Positions 1 to 5,154 of a DNA stretch of 5,158 bases are shown here, piece by piece. Source of the stretch: Phycisphaeraceae bacterium (lineage in GTDB: Bacteria > Planctomycetota > Phycisphaerae > Phycisphaerales > Phycisphaeraceae). Both the position numbers and the translations under genes were made by a program. Position 1 is the first letter of the stretch. Every line of letters begins with the position of its first letter. The stretch covers positions 1 to 5,158 of the forward strand of contig JADZET010000377.1 of NCBI GenBank assembly GCA_020850375.1. Reading direction: 5' to 3'. The notes under the pieces are model-generated. The model made no database searches and had not been told where the DNA came from. It saw nothing but the letters and a program-made list of their open reading frames with translations.

Positions 1-1
1 C

Positions 2-346
2 AGCACCCCCTTCACCATCCTCGCCGACATCGGCTCACCCGAGCACAAGTCCAACGTCGCCATCTCCGACCGCTACGTCGTCTGGGAGGACTGGCGAAGC
101 AACCCCCCCGGCAACATCAACCGCATCGACCTCGATGTCTGGGCCTACGACCTGACCACAGGCCAATCCTTCCTCGTCGCCGGCGGCACCGGCGTCCAGC
201 ACGAGCCCTGGATCGACGGCAACAACGTCGTCTGGATCGACGAAGCCTCCGGCTCCCGCCAGATCATGTGGACCACCATCCCCGAACCCGCCACGGCAAC
301 TCTCCTCCTCCTCGCCACCCTCACCACCCTAAGACGCCGCCACTGA
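2..346 (+). CDS. C-terminal part of a secreted beta-propeller-like protein with PEP-CTERM sorting tail (5' end outside window)
   Basis: The frame is open from the window edge to TGA at 344-346, giving the last 114 residues of a longer protein. Two related segments, SNVAISDRYVVWED (residues 17-30) and HEPWIDGNNVVWID (67-80), are separated by DVWAYDLTTGQ (45-55). This alternation of 'xGxxVVWxD' strands with 'hxxYDLxTGQ' strands is typical of TolB/WD40-like extracellular propeller repeats. The end is a PEP-CTERM signal: an IPEPAT motif at 93-98, a short hydrophobic stretch rich in Leu, Ala and Thr, and a basic tail, RRRH. In known systems an exosortase recognises this tail and the protein goes to the cell surface or extracellular matrix. 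No enzymatic residues are visible, so binding or structural roles are equally possible. Codons end mostly in C. A hairpin and a terminator follow the stop, so this is probably the last gene of its transcript. Confidence 0.82.
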   Translation, partial: STPFTILADIGSPEHKSNVAISDRYVVWEDWRSNPPGNINRIDLDVWAYDLTTGQSFLVAGGTGVQHEPWIDGNNVVWIDEASGSRQIMWTTIPEPATATLLLLATLTTLRRRH

Positions 347-355
347 CCCTCTGCC

Positions 356-381
356 AAGCCCAGGCATTGCCATGCCTGGGT
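356..381. repeat. Perfect palindrome, copy 1 of a dispersed repeat
   Basis: The arms CCCAGGCAT (359-367) and ATGCCTGGG (372-380) are perfect inverted repeats around a 4-base loop, TGCC. AAG precedes them and T follows. The same arms with the same flanking AAG and T recur at 4548-4572, where only the loop differs. It begins 10 bases after the stop codon of the PEP-CTERM gene. No T-run follows it, so it is not a classical terminator by itself. It may be a REP-like extragenic palindrome or an mRNA 3'-end stabiliser. Confidence 0.85.
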
Positions 382-403
382 GTATCTCTGAATCACCACG
401 CAC

Positions 404-438
404 CCAGGCGCCCCGGAGGGATCGCGCCTGGTTTTTTT
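404..438 (+). terminator. Rho-independent terminator after the PEP-CTERM gene
   Basis: The stem CCAGGCGC (404-411) pairs perfectly with GCGCCTGG (424-431). Seven T residues follow (432-438). This is the expected form of an intrinsic terminator on the + strand. It lies 58 bases after the PEP-CTERM stop and 91 bases before the amidase start, so it separates the two transcripts. The 5' arm can also pair with the 3' arm of the palindrome at 359-380 (see findings). Confidence 0.85.
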
Positions 439-528
439 ATGCCCACTCTCCCCCCGCCACCAACCTCCCCTCCAAACCATTGTGCCCGACACACCCACTG
501 GATACTCTGTGCCTGCGCGGGGCATCCC

Positions 529-1467
529 ATGAAGACCTTCGCCCGTCAATCCATCACCTCTCACTGCGTCGGCGGCCTCTGGCCCGAGATGCTCGGCCGC
601 GTCGACCTCGGCGAATCGTTCGTCCTCGAAACCAACGCCTTCAACGCCGCCAACGGCCCAATCGAGATCCTCGGCATCAAGGCCGGCGAACCCATCGCCG
701 TGCACGTCGACGACATCCGCATCCTCCCCCCCTTCAACGCCTGCGTCGGCGGCCCCTTCATCGTCGGCCCCGAGCAGAAGCTCGAATACCGCGATGGCTG
801 GTTCCATTGGCCCGACCACTTCCGCCTCCGCGCCAAGCCCTCGATCGGCAACGTCGCCGTCCTGCCCCAGCCCACCGACGAAATCCTCGAAATGTCCCGC
901 CAGATGAGCGACGGCAAATGCTTCTGGCCGAACGAGCGAGGCTGGCGCCGCGTCGTCAACGACCCCCGCGGCAAACACTGCCATCAGGACTGCTCCGCTC
1001 TCGGCGTCGGCGCCACGATCCACCTCAAGGCACAGGTCGACGGCGCCGGCCTGTGCCTCGCCGACGTCCACGGCTACATCGGTCAGGGCGAGATGGGCTT
1101 CGCCGCCATCGAGGTCGCCGCCGACGTCCGCCTCCGCGTCGAACGCTCAAGCGGCTGGCTCGTCGACTGGCCCCTCATCGAGACCGACGACCAGATCATG
1201 GTCTTCTCCTCCTACTCCCGCGCCTACATCCACCGTCCCGTCATGCGCTATGTCGACGTGGCCCGCGAGGCCTACCACGCCATGGTCGAAGTCGTCGCCC
1301 ACCGTATCGGCGGTTCCTTCCAGGACGCCAACACCCTCGTCGCCACCGCCGTCGACATCCGCAACTGCGCCCTCTATGGCCTGCAGGGCTTCATCTCCGA
1401 CGACAAATCCCCCCACACCGACGAGATCGCCCTCGTCGCCGCCCTGCCCAAACACGTCTTTGCTTAA
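529..1467 (+). CDS. Acetamidase/formamidase family protein (312 aa)
   Basis: The protein resembles the FmdA/AmdA family, cytoplasmic enzymes that hydrolyse short amides to ammonia and a carboxylate. Visible family features run in order. VDLGESFVLETNAF (25-38) is the N-terminal strand. ANGPIEILGIKAGEPIAVHVDDI (41-63) corresponds to the usual 'TGPIYVEGAEPGDxLxVxI' block. LGVGATIHLKAQVDGAGLCLADVHGYIGQGE (158-188) corresponds to 'LxxGxxLYLPVxVxGALFSxGDxHAxxGDGE', and DANTLVATAVDIRN (266-279) to the C-terminal 'AxDLRV' region. The length is close to the family norm of about 300. The ATG at 529 is chosen because homology begins about 12 residues in; the longer open frame back to 268 would run through the preceding gene's end and its terminator. 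No strong Shine-Dalgarno is visible. The family's GDGE is GQGE here (Q186), so the substrate may differ. Leucine codons are overwhelmingly CTC, unlike the downstream hydrolase. No partner gene indicates the substrate. Confidence 0.85.
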   Translation: MKTFARQSITSHCVGGLWPEMLGRVDLGESFVLETNAFNAANGPIEILGIKAGEPIAVHVDDIRILPPFNACVGGPFIVGPEQKLEYRDGWFHWPDHFRLRAKPSIGNVAVLPQPTDEILEMSRQMSDGKCFWPNERGWRRVVNDPRGKHCHQDCSALGVGATIHLKAQVDGAGLCLADVHGYIGQGEMGFAAIEVAADVRLRVERSSGWLVDWPLIETDDQIMVFSSYSRAYIHRPVMRYVDVAREAYHAMVEVVAHRIGGSFQDANTLVATAVDIRNCALYGLQGFISDDKSPHTDEIALVAALPKHVFA

Positions 1468-1629
1468 CCTCCCACCCCAGGAGCCCTCCTACCCCCGCTA
1501 TGCCCCCTCCCCAAATCAAATTTGCTATCAGTCATCGGAAGGCTGGTGACAGGTCATCGGCGGACAGCGCGGCGAGTGGGTGGTAGTCGTCATCCAGCGC
1601 CCTTGGGAGAGAGTGTGGAAGGGCAGAGA

Positions 1630-1633
1630 GAGG
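1630..1633 (+). promoter_or_regulatory. Shine-Dalgarno site fixing the hydrolase start
   Basis: GAGG inside a purine-rich run (1625-1635, AGAGAGAGGGG) lies 6 bases before the ATG at 1640. This spacing favours 1640 over the GTG at 1580 in the same frame, which has no comparable site. Confidence 0.7.
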
Positions 1634-1639
1634 GGTAAC

Positions 1640-2665
1640 ATGTCTCCCATGCCCCCTCCGCCCTACTGCGAGGATGAGGTCCGCTGCACCAACGCCGGGG
1701 TGACGCTGGCGGGCACGCTCTCGCTGCCGACCGATGGCACGCCCCGGCCAGCCGTGGTCCTCATCAGCGGCTCGGGGGCCATGGACCGCGACAGCGCCGC
1801 GTTCGGCCACCGGTCGTTCTTCGTGCTGGCCGACCATCTGGCCCGCCAGGGCATCGCGGTCCTTCGTACCGACTCGCGCGGCGTTGGCAAGTCTACCGGC
1901 AGCGCCCAGGCATCCACGCTACGCGATCGGGCCGCCGATACGCTGGCCCTGCTCCGGTTCCTCCAGTCCCATCGTGGCATCGACCCGGACCGGATCGGAC
2001 TGATCGGCCACAGCGAAGGTACGCTCGTCGGCGCCCTGACCGCCGCCCAGTCGGAGGTCGGGTTTCTGGTCCTGATGGCCGGCCCAGGCCAGCCTCTCGC
2101 CAGCGTGTTTCTGGCCCAAGGAAGCCTGCTCCTGCGGGGCGCTGGGGCCACCGAGGAGTTCATCGCTCGCTTCACGCACAAGGAGCGACGGCTCTTTGCG
2201 CTCCTGGCCGCCGAACCCGACGATGCCGCCGCCCGGCGGAAGTTGGTTGAGATCGAATCCGGGTGGCAGGAGACCTTGACTCCGCAGGAGAAGCGATGGC
2301 TCACGGCAATCCTCCGCCCGTCCGCGGACCAGTGGCTCTCTCCCTGGTTCCGGGACCTGTGCAGCTTCGATCCGCGGCCGGTGCTGGGCCAGGTGCGCTG
2401 CCCGGTCTTGGTGCTGGCCTGCGAGCTGGACCGGATGGCATCTCCGTCCGAGGCCCTGGCGTCCATCGGCCAAGCCCTCCACGCTGGGGGCAACCGCGAT
2501 CACGAGCTGCGCCTGCTTTCCGGGCTCAATCATTGGCTCCGGCCCGGCAAGACCGGCATGTGGGATGAGTGCAAAGAGCCGGGTCCCACGATTGCCCCAG
2601 CCGTCTTGGAGTTGATTGGCGAGTGGATCGGGCGGCAGGCATGCCGTTCAAGAAGTTGCCAGTGA
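1640..2665 (+). CDS. Alpha/beta hydrolase, serine esterase/peptidase-like (341 aa)
   Basis: This is an alpha/beta-fold serine hydrolase of the group whose bacterial members carry a 'SGSGPxDRD' loop near the oxyanion hole. Here that loop is LISGSGAMDRD (41-51). GHSEG (123-127) is the nucleophile elbow with Ser125. ACELDRMASP (260-269) supplies the probable acid, Asp264. LSGLNHWL (293-300) supplies the catalytic His298. All three triad members are therefore present and in order, with a cap-like helical insert at about 160-240. The substrate cannot be read from sequence; esters are likely, and many relatives are annotated only as alpha/beta hydrolase or S33-like peptidase. Relatives often have a signal peptide or an extra N-terminal domain, and this one starts almost at the core (VTLAGTLSLP, 21-30) with no signal peptide. 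Leucine codons are mainly CTG with several TTG, against CTC in the preceding gene, and composition differs from both flanks. Acquisition by transfer is plausible. It ends 61 bases from a converging gene. Confidence 0.87.
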   Translation: MSPMPPPPYCEDEVRCTNAGVTLAGTLSLPTDGTPRPAVVLISGSGAMDRDSAAFGHRSFFVLADHLARQGIAVLRTDSRGVGKSTGSAQASTLRDRAADTLALLRFLQSHRGIDPDRIGLIGHSEGTLVGALTAAQSEVGFLVLMAGPGQPLASVFLAQGSLLLRGAGATEEFIARFTHKERRLFALLAAEPDDAAARRKLVEIESGWQETLTPQEKRWLTAILRPSADQWLSPWFRDLCSFDPRPVLGQVRCPVLVLACELDRMASPSEALASIGQALHAGGNRDHELRLLSGLNHWLRPGKTGMWDECKEPGPTIAPAVLELIGEWIGRQACRSRSCQ

Positions 2666-2726
2666 ACGGATCTCCAGAAAGTGACAGGCCGCGGGACGTG
2701 CTCGCCTCATCCCCCGCCCCCAAGCG

Positions 2727-3122
2727 TCAAACTCCCTCTCTTGCCTTCTCCCCTGCCACGCCCTCTCGAATCGCAGCCTCCACCGCCTTTGACAAATCAC
2801 TCCTCGAAGTCGTCGGGAAATCCATCAACCTGACCACCAGCAGACCTTGCTCTTCTCGCCACCATGCAAGCGAGAATTCTCCCAACCCCCAGTAATTGGG
2901 CCTGTCGGCATCCTGTTGCAGCCCCATCCTGACCGCGACATCCTTCAGAACCGCCTCCACTCCCGTGTTATCCGGCACGGTGATGACCGTGATGCCCATC
3001 GCCCAGCGATGCTTCGGCGCAGATGGCTCCCGGAAGTACATCACTCGCAAATAACCATCGCATCCAGCCATCCACGCCACGGAACTCAGCAGAAAAATGA
3101 GACCCGCACTCAGCTTTCTCAT
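2727..3122 (-). CDS. Small lipoprotein of unknown function, downstream of ispG (131 aa)
   Basis: I do not recognise the family. The N-terminus is a lipoprotein signal peptide: MRK, a hydrophobic stretch at 4-19, then the lipobox MAGC with Cys21 as the lipidated residue. The protein should be anchored in a membrane facing the periplasm. The mature part is about 110 residues. It has strand-like segments (WAMGITVITVP 40-50, GLLVVRLMDFP 93-103), an amphipathic segment (GVEAVLKDVAVRMGL 54-68) and a C-terminal helix (SDLSKAVEAAIREGV 108-122), which suggests a small alpha/beta domain. Trp78, Trp87 and Trp88 stand out. The start is the ATG at 3122, 11 bases after the ispG stop, with AGAGG seven bases upstream. 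A GTG at 3137 overlapping the ispG stop as GTGA is an alternative adding five residues (VRGAC read from GTG). Co-transcription with ispG is likely, but a role in isoprenoid synthesis is not implied. No clear terminator is seen after its stop. Confidence 0.77.
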   Translation of the reverse strand: MRKLSAGLIFLLSSVAWMAGCDGYLRVMYFREPSAPKHRWAMGITVITVPDNTGVEAVLKDVAVRMGLQQDADRPNYWGLGEFSLAWWREEQGLLVVRLMDFPTTSRSDLSKAVEAAIREGVAGEKAREGV

Positions 3123-3129
3123 GCAAGCG

Positions 3130-3134
3130 CCTCT
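3130..3134 (-). promoter_or_regulatory. Shine-Dalgarno site of the small lipoprotein gene
   Basis: On the - strand AGAGG (3134-3130) lies seven bases before the ATG at 3122. Its first A is the last base of the ispG stop codon (TGA, 3136-3134). A ribosome terminating on ispG would therefore sit on this site, which suggests coupled re-initiation. Confidence 0.65.
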
Positions 3135-4396
3135 CACTTCCCCCCCACCGTCAGCTTCGCCATCTTCTCCACATTCCCCGCCGCGATCTTCTCAAACCCG
3201 CTCCCCAACTCCCCGATCGGGTCCGGCGGCGCAATCTCAACGACTTTCTCTCCGAGTTTCGCCTCCCCACGCCGCACCTTCTCCTGAAACTTCCGACACT
3301 CGCTCAGCAGCGCGTCGAGGATCTCCTCCTCCGGCACATTCGCCACGCGCTCGCCCTGCACGTAGATGATCCCCCGCCGATCCCCCGCGAAGATCGCCAC
3401 GTCCGCCCCCTCCGCCTCGCCCGGCCCATTGACCACGCAACCCATCACCGCCACCTTGATCGGCAGCGCGATCTCCGCCTCGAGCTTCTTGCGCACCTCC
3501 TGCACCAGCTTGAACAGATCCACCTGGATCCGCCCGCACGTCGGGCACGCAATCAACTCCGCCCCCTTGCGCTCGCGCAGCCCCAGGATGTACATCAATT
3601 CCAGCCCGTCCTGCACCTCATACACAGGATCGTTCGCATAGCTGATCCGCACCGTATCGCCTATACCCGACGCCAGCAGGTGCCCGAGCGGCACCACGCT
3701 GCGAATCGTCCCCGTCTCCTTCGGCCCCGCGTGCGTCACCCCCAGGTGCAGCGGATGATCGAACCGCTTGCTGATCTCCGTGTACGCGTCGATCACCAGC
3801 AGCGGATCAATGCTCTTGGCGCTGATCACCACATCATAAAAGTTCCGCTCATAGAAAATATCCAGATACTCTTCGAGCTTGGCGATCATGATCGCCAGCA
3901 TGTGCCCATGCTTGTTATGGCTGAACACGCCCCCCAGCTCCTTCAGCCGCCTCTGCTTGTCCTTCCGCTCGACGATCGATCCCTCATTGACCCCCACCCG
4001 GATCGGCAGCGAGCGCTCCTTGCACGCGTCGATCACCTTCCCCACCTGCGCCTTGTCGCTGATGTTCCCCGGGTTCAGCCGGATCTTGTGCACCCCCGCC
4101 TCGATCGCCTCCAGAGCCCGCTGAAAGTGAAAGTGCACGTCCGCCACGATCGGCACGCTCACCTGCGGGATGATCTCCCGCAGCGCGTCGGTGTCCTTCT
4201 TCTCCGGCACCGCCACCCGCACCATGTCCGCCCCCGCCGCCGCCAGCTTGTGGATCTCCGCCACGCACTTGTCAATCTCGTACGTGTACCCCGCCGTCAT
4301 CGTCTGCACGCTGACGCGCCCGTCCCCCCCGATCTTCACGCGCCCCACCCGCTCGTCCCCCACCACCACCTGCCGCGTCTTGCGTCGCTCCATCAT
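3134..4396 (-). CDS. ispG: 4-hydroxy-3-methylbut-2-en-1-yl diphosphate synthase (IspG/GcpE, 420 aa)
   Basis: IspG catalyses the penultimate step of the MEP pathway. It reductively opens 2-C-methyl-D-erythritol 2,4-cyclodiphosphate to give HMBPP, using a [4Fe-4S] cluster in the cytoplasm. The N-terminal TIM-barrel part shows RRKTRQVVVG (4-13), VSVQTMT (28-34), VADVHFH (84-90), IRLNPGNI (105-112) and IRVGVNEGS (132-140). The C-terminal cluster domain shows ACPTCGR (283-289) and GCVVNGPGEA (319-328). Cys284, Cys287, Cys320 and Glu327 match the known cluster ligands with normal spacing, so the enzyme should be active. This is the two-domain bacterial form without the large plant-type insert. It is longer than the E. 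coli protein (372 aa), mainly because of a tail of about 35 residues after position 385. A second ATG follows the first at once; GAGGA nine bases before the first ATG supports 4396. A probable promoter lies just upstream and a small lipoprotein gene follows after 11 bases. Confidence 0.98.
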   Translation of the reverse strand: MMERRKTRQVVVGDERVGRVKIGGDGRVSVQTMTAGYTYEIDKCVAEIHKLAAAGADMVRVAVPEKKDTDALREIIPQVSVPIVADVHFHFQRALEAIEAGVHKIRLNPGNISDKAQVGKVIDACKERSLPIRVGVNEGSIVERKDKQRRLKELGGVFSHNKHGHMLAIMIAKLEEYLDIFYERNFYDVVISAKSIDPLLVIDAYTEISKRFDHPLHLGVTHAGPKETGTIRSVVPLGHLLASGIGDTVRISYANDPVYEVQDGLELMYILGLRERKGAELIACPTCGRIQVDLFKLVQEVRKKLEAEIALPIKVAVMGCVVNGPGEAEGADVAIFAGDRRGIIYVQGERVANVPEEEILDALLSECRKFQEKVRRGEAKLGEKVVEIAPPDPIGELGSGFEKIAAGNVEKMAKLTVGGK

Positions 4397-4405
4397 CGCG
4401 CCGTT

Positions 4406-4410
4406 TCCTC
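4406..4410 (-). promoter_or_regulatory. Shine-Dalgarno site of ispG
   Basis: On the - strand GAGGA (4410-4406) lies nine bases before the first of two consecutive ATG codons (4396-4391). This supports the first ATG, although the second is only three bases further and cannot be excluded. Confidence 0.6.
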
Positions 4411-4462
4411 TTGGATAAAGTCACCCGACTCATCGCACTCTTAATCTCTTCCGGAACCCCCA

Positions 4463-4471
4463 AGTATATCA
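4463..4471 (-). promoter_or_regulatory. Candidate extended -10 promoter for ispG
   Basis: Read on the - strand this is TGATATACT, an extended -10 element (TGn plus TATACT, five of six matches to TATAAT). No good -35 is seen at the usual distance, which would fall inside the preceding terminator stem; an extended -10 can work without one. It starts just past the T-tract of that terminator and lies in the most AT-rich part of the gap. Transcription would start near 4456, giving a leader of about 60 bases before ispG. Confidence 0.4.
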
Positions 4472-4475
4472 CCTC

Positions 4476-4507
4476 AATAAAGAAGCCCACGTTCCCCGAA
4501 CGTGGGC
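4476..4507 (-). terminator. Rho-independent terminator after the Ala-rich lipoprotein gene
   Basis: GCCCACGTTC (4485-4494) and GAACGTGGGC (4498-4507) form a perfect 10-base-pair stem with a three-base loop. On the - strand a T-rich tract, TTCTTTATT (4484-4476), follows it. It lies about 110 bases after the lipoprotein stop and just before the ispG promoter candidate, so it insulates the two - strand transcripts. The + strand side is followed only by CTCTGTTT, so activity in that direction would be weak. Confidence 0.85.
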
Positions 4508-4547
4508 CTCTGTTTCATCACGTCAATTCCCCGCAACGCCCCGTCCT

Positions 4548-4572
4548 AAGCCCAGGCATGGCATGCCTGGGT
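4548..4572. repeat. Perfect palindrome, copy 2 of the dispersed repeat
   Basis: The arms CCCAGGCAT (4551-4559) and ATGCCTGGG (4563-4571) surround a three-base centre, GGC. AAG precedes and T follows, exactly as in copy 1 at 356-381. Counted differently, the arms are 10 bases with a one-base centre. In - strand orientation it lies between the stop codon of the Ala-rich lipoprotein gene and that gene's terminator, the same relative position as copy 1. Confidence 0.85.
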
Positions 4573-4586
4573 TCCGGGCGCCCGGG

Positions 4587-4613
4587 CTTCCGGGTCTTCC
4601 GGGGCTTCCGGGG
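4587..4613. repeat. Three tandem 9-base repeats of CTTCCGGG(G/T)
   Basis: The units start at 4587, 4596 and 4605 and read CTTCCGGGT, CTTCCGGGG and CTTCCGGGG. They lie just after the lipoprotein stop codon in its orientation. A partial unit (TTCCGGG at 4572-4578) precedes them. The same word occurs three more times inside the lipoprotein gene's linker region. Confidence 0.75.
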
Positions 4614-4617
4614 GTTC

Positions 4618-5154
4618 TTACTGCCCCGGCAGTTTCATCCCCGACACCGCATCCTTCGTCCCCTGCGTCGCCTCGTTCACCTTGCTCGTCATCTGTCCCT
4701 TGACCTCTTCCCAGCGTGCGATCGCCTTGCCGTACATCTCCTTCGCCTGATCCATCAGCTTCGTCGCCTCAGCCTGCAGCTCCGCCGCCTTGTCGCTCGC
4801 CGCCGTCTTGGCCTCCTCGAGCTTGGCCTTGGCCGCCTCCATCTTCTTGTCCAGGTCCCCCATCAGCGACTTGAGCTGCGCATCCGCCGAAGCCGACGCC
4901 CCAGCCTTCAGCGACGCCACCTGCGACGACAGCGCATCCCACTGCTTCTGCATCGCCGCCGTCGCCTCCCCCGCCTTCGCCTGCACCTGCTCCATCACCC
5001 CCCCGGAAGTCCCAGCCCCGGAAGTGCTTCCCGCGGACGTCCCCGGGGCGCTTCCGGGGGCCGCCGGCTGCGACCCCGGCTCCTCGCCGCACCCCACCAT
5101 CGCCGCCGCCGTCACCACCGCCGCCGCCCACACCCAGCTCTTGTGCATCCTCAT
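4618..5154 (-). CDS. Ala-rich helical lipoprotein, coiled-coil or LEA/apolipoprotein-like (178 aa)
   Basis: The function is unknown. The N-terminus is a lipoprotein signal peptide: basic MRMHK, a hydrophobic stretch at 7-20, and the lipobox MVGC with Cys22. Residues 23-52 are a flexible linker of Gly, Ser, Pro, Thr and Ala. From about 53 to 170 the protein is almost purely helix-forming, with many Ala, Lys, Glu and Gln and no Cys or Pro. Leu112, Leu126, Leu133 and Met140 follow heptad spacing, and AK or KA pairs recur (108-111, 115-118, 122-124, 137-138). The look is that of an amphipathic coiled coil, or of LEA group 3-like and apolipoprotein-like proteins; a murein-lipoprotein-like spacer role is also possible. 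It should be anchored in a membrane facing the periplasm. The start is uncertain: ATG at 5154 has only GGAA before it inside the window, and ATG at 5148 (residue 3) is an alternative with GGAA six bases upstream. The promoter lies outside the window. A terminator follows at 4507-4476. Confidence 0.82.
   Translation of the reverse strand: MRMHKSWVWAAAVVTAAAMVGCGEEPGSQPAAPGSAPGTSAGSTSGAGTSGGVMEQVQAKAGEATAAMQKQWDALSSQVASLKAGASASADAQLKSLMGDLDKKMEAAKAKLEEAKTAASDKAAELQAEATKLMDQAKEMYGKAIARWEEVKGQMTSKVNEATQGTKDAVSGMKLPGQ

Noticed and set aside
480..508. Possible sigma-70-like promoter before the amidase gene (TTGTGC, 17 bases, TACTCT)
   Set aside because: Only three of six bases match at each element, which is expected by chance in a gap of this size.
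268..528. N-terminal extension of the amidase frame back to 268
   Set aside because: It would overlap the end of the PEP-CTERM gene and run through the palindrome and terminator. The added residues look random (His/Pro-rich) and family similarity starts only after 529.
145..1071. Long open frame on the - strand opposite the amidase gene (308 aa)
   Set aside because: It is a shadow in high-GC DNA, has no recognisable domain, and covers the strongly supported + strand genes.
372..1586. Second + strand frame of 404 aa across the amidase gene
   Set aside because: It is extremely Arg/Pro-rich with no domain, the typical frame-shifted shadow of a GC-rich gene.
2666..2726. Possible bidirectional terminator between the converging hydrolase and lipoprotein genes
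   Set aside because: No stable inverted repeat followed by a T-run was found on either strand.
3680..4444. Open frame on the + strand opposite ispG (254 aa)
   Set aside because: Its Arg/His/Pro/Leu-rich composition is that of an antisense shadow, and ispG is certain on the other strand.
4272..4490. Short - strand frame overlapping the ispG leader and start
   Set aside because: It begins inside the terminator stem, has Gly/Arg-rich out-of-frame sequence, and there is no ribosome site.
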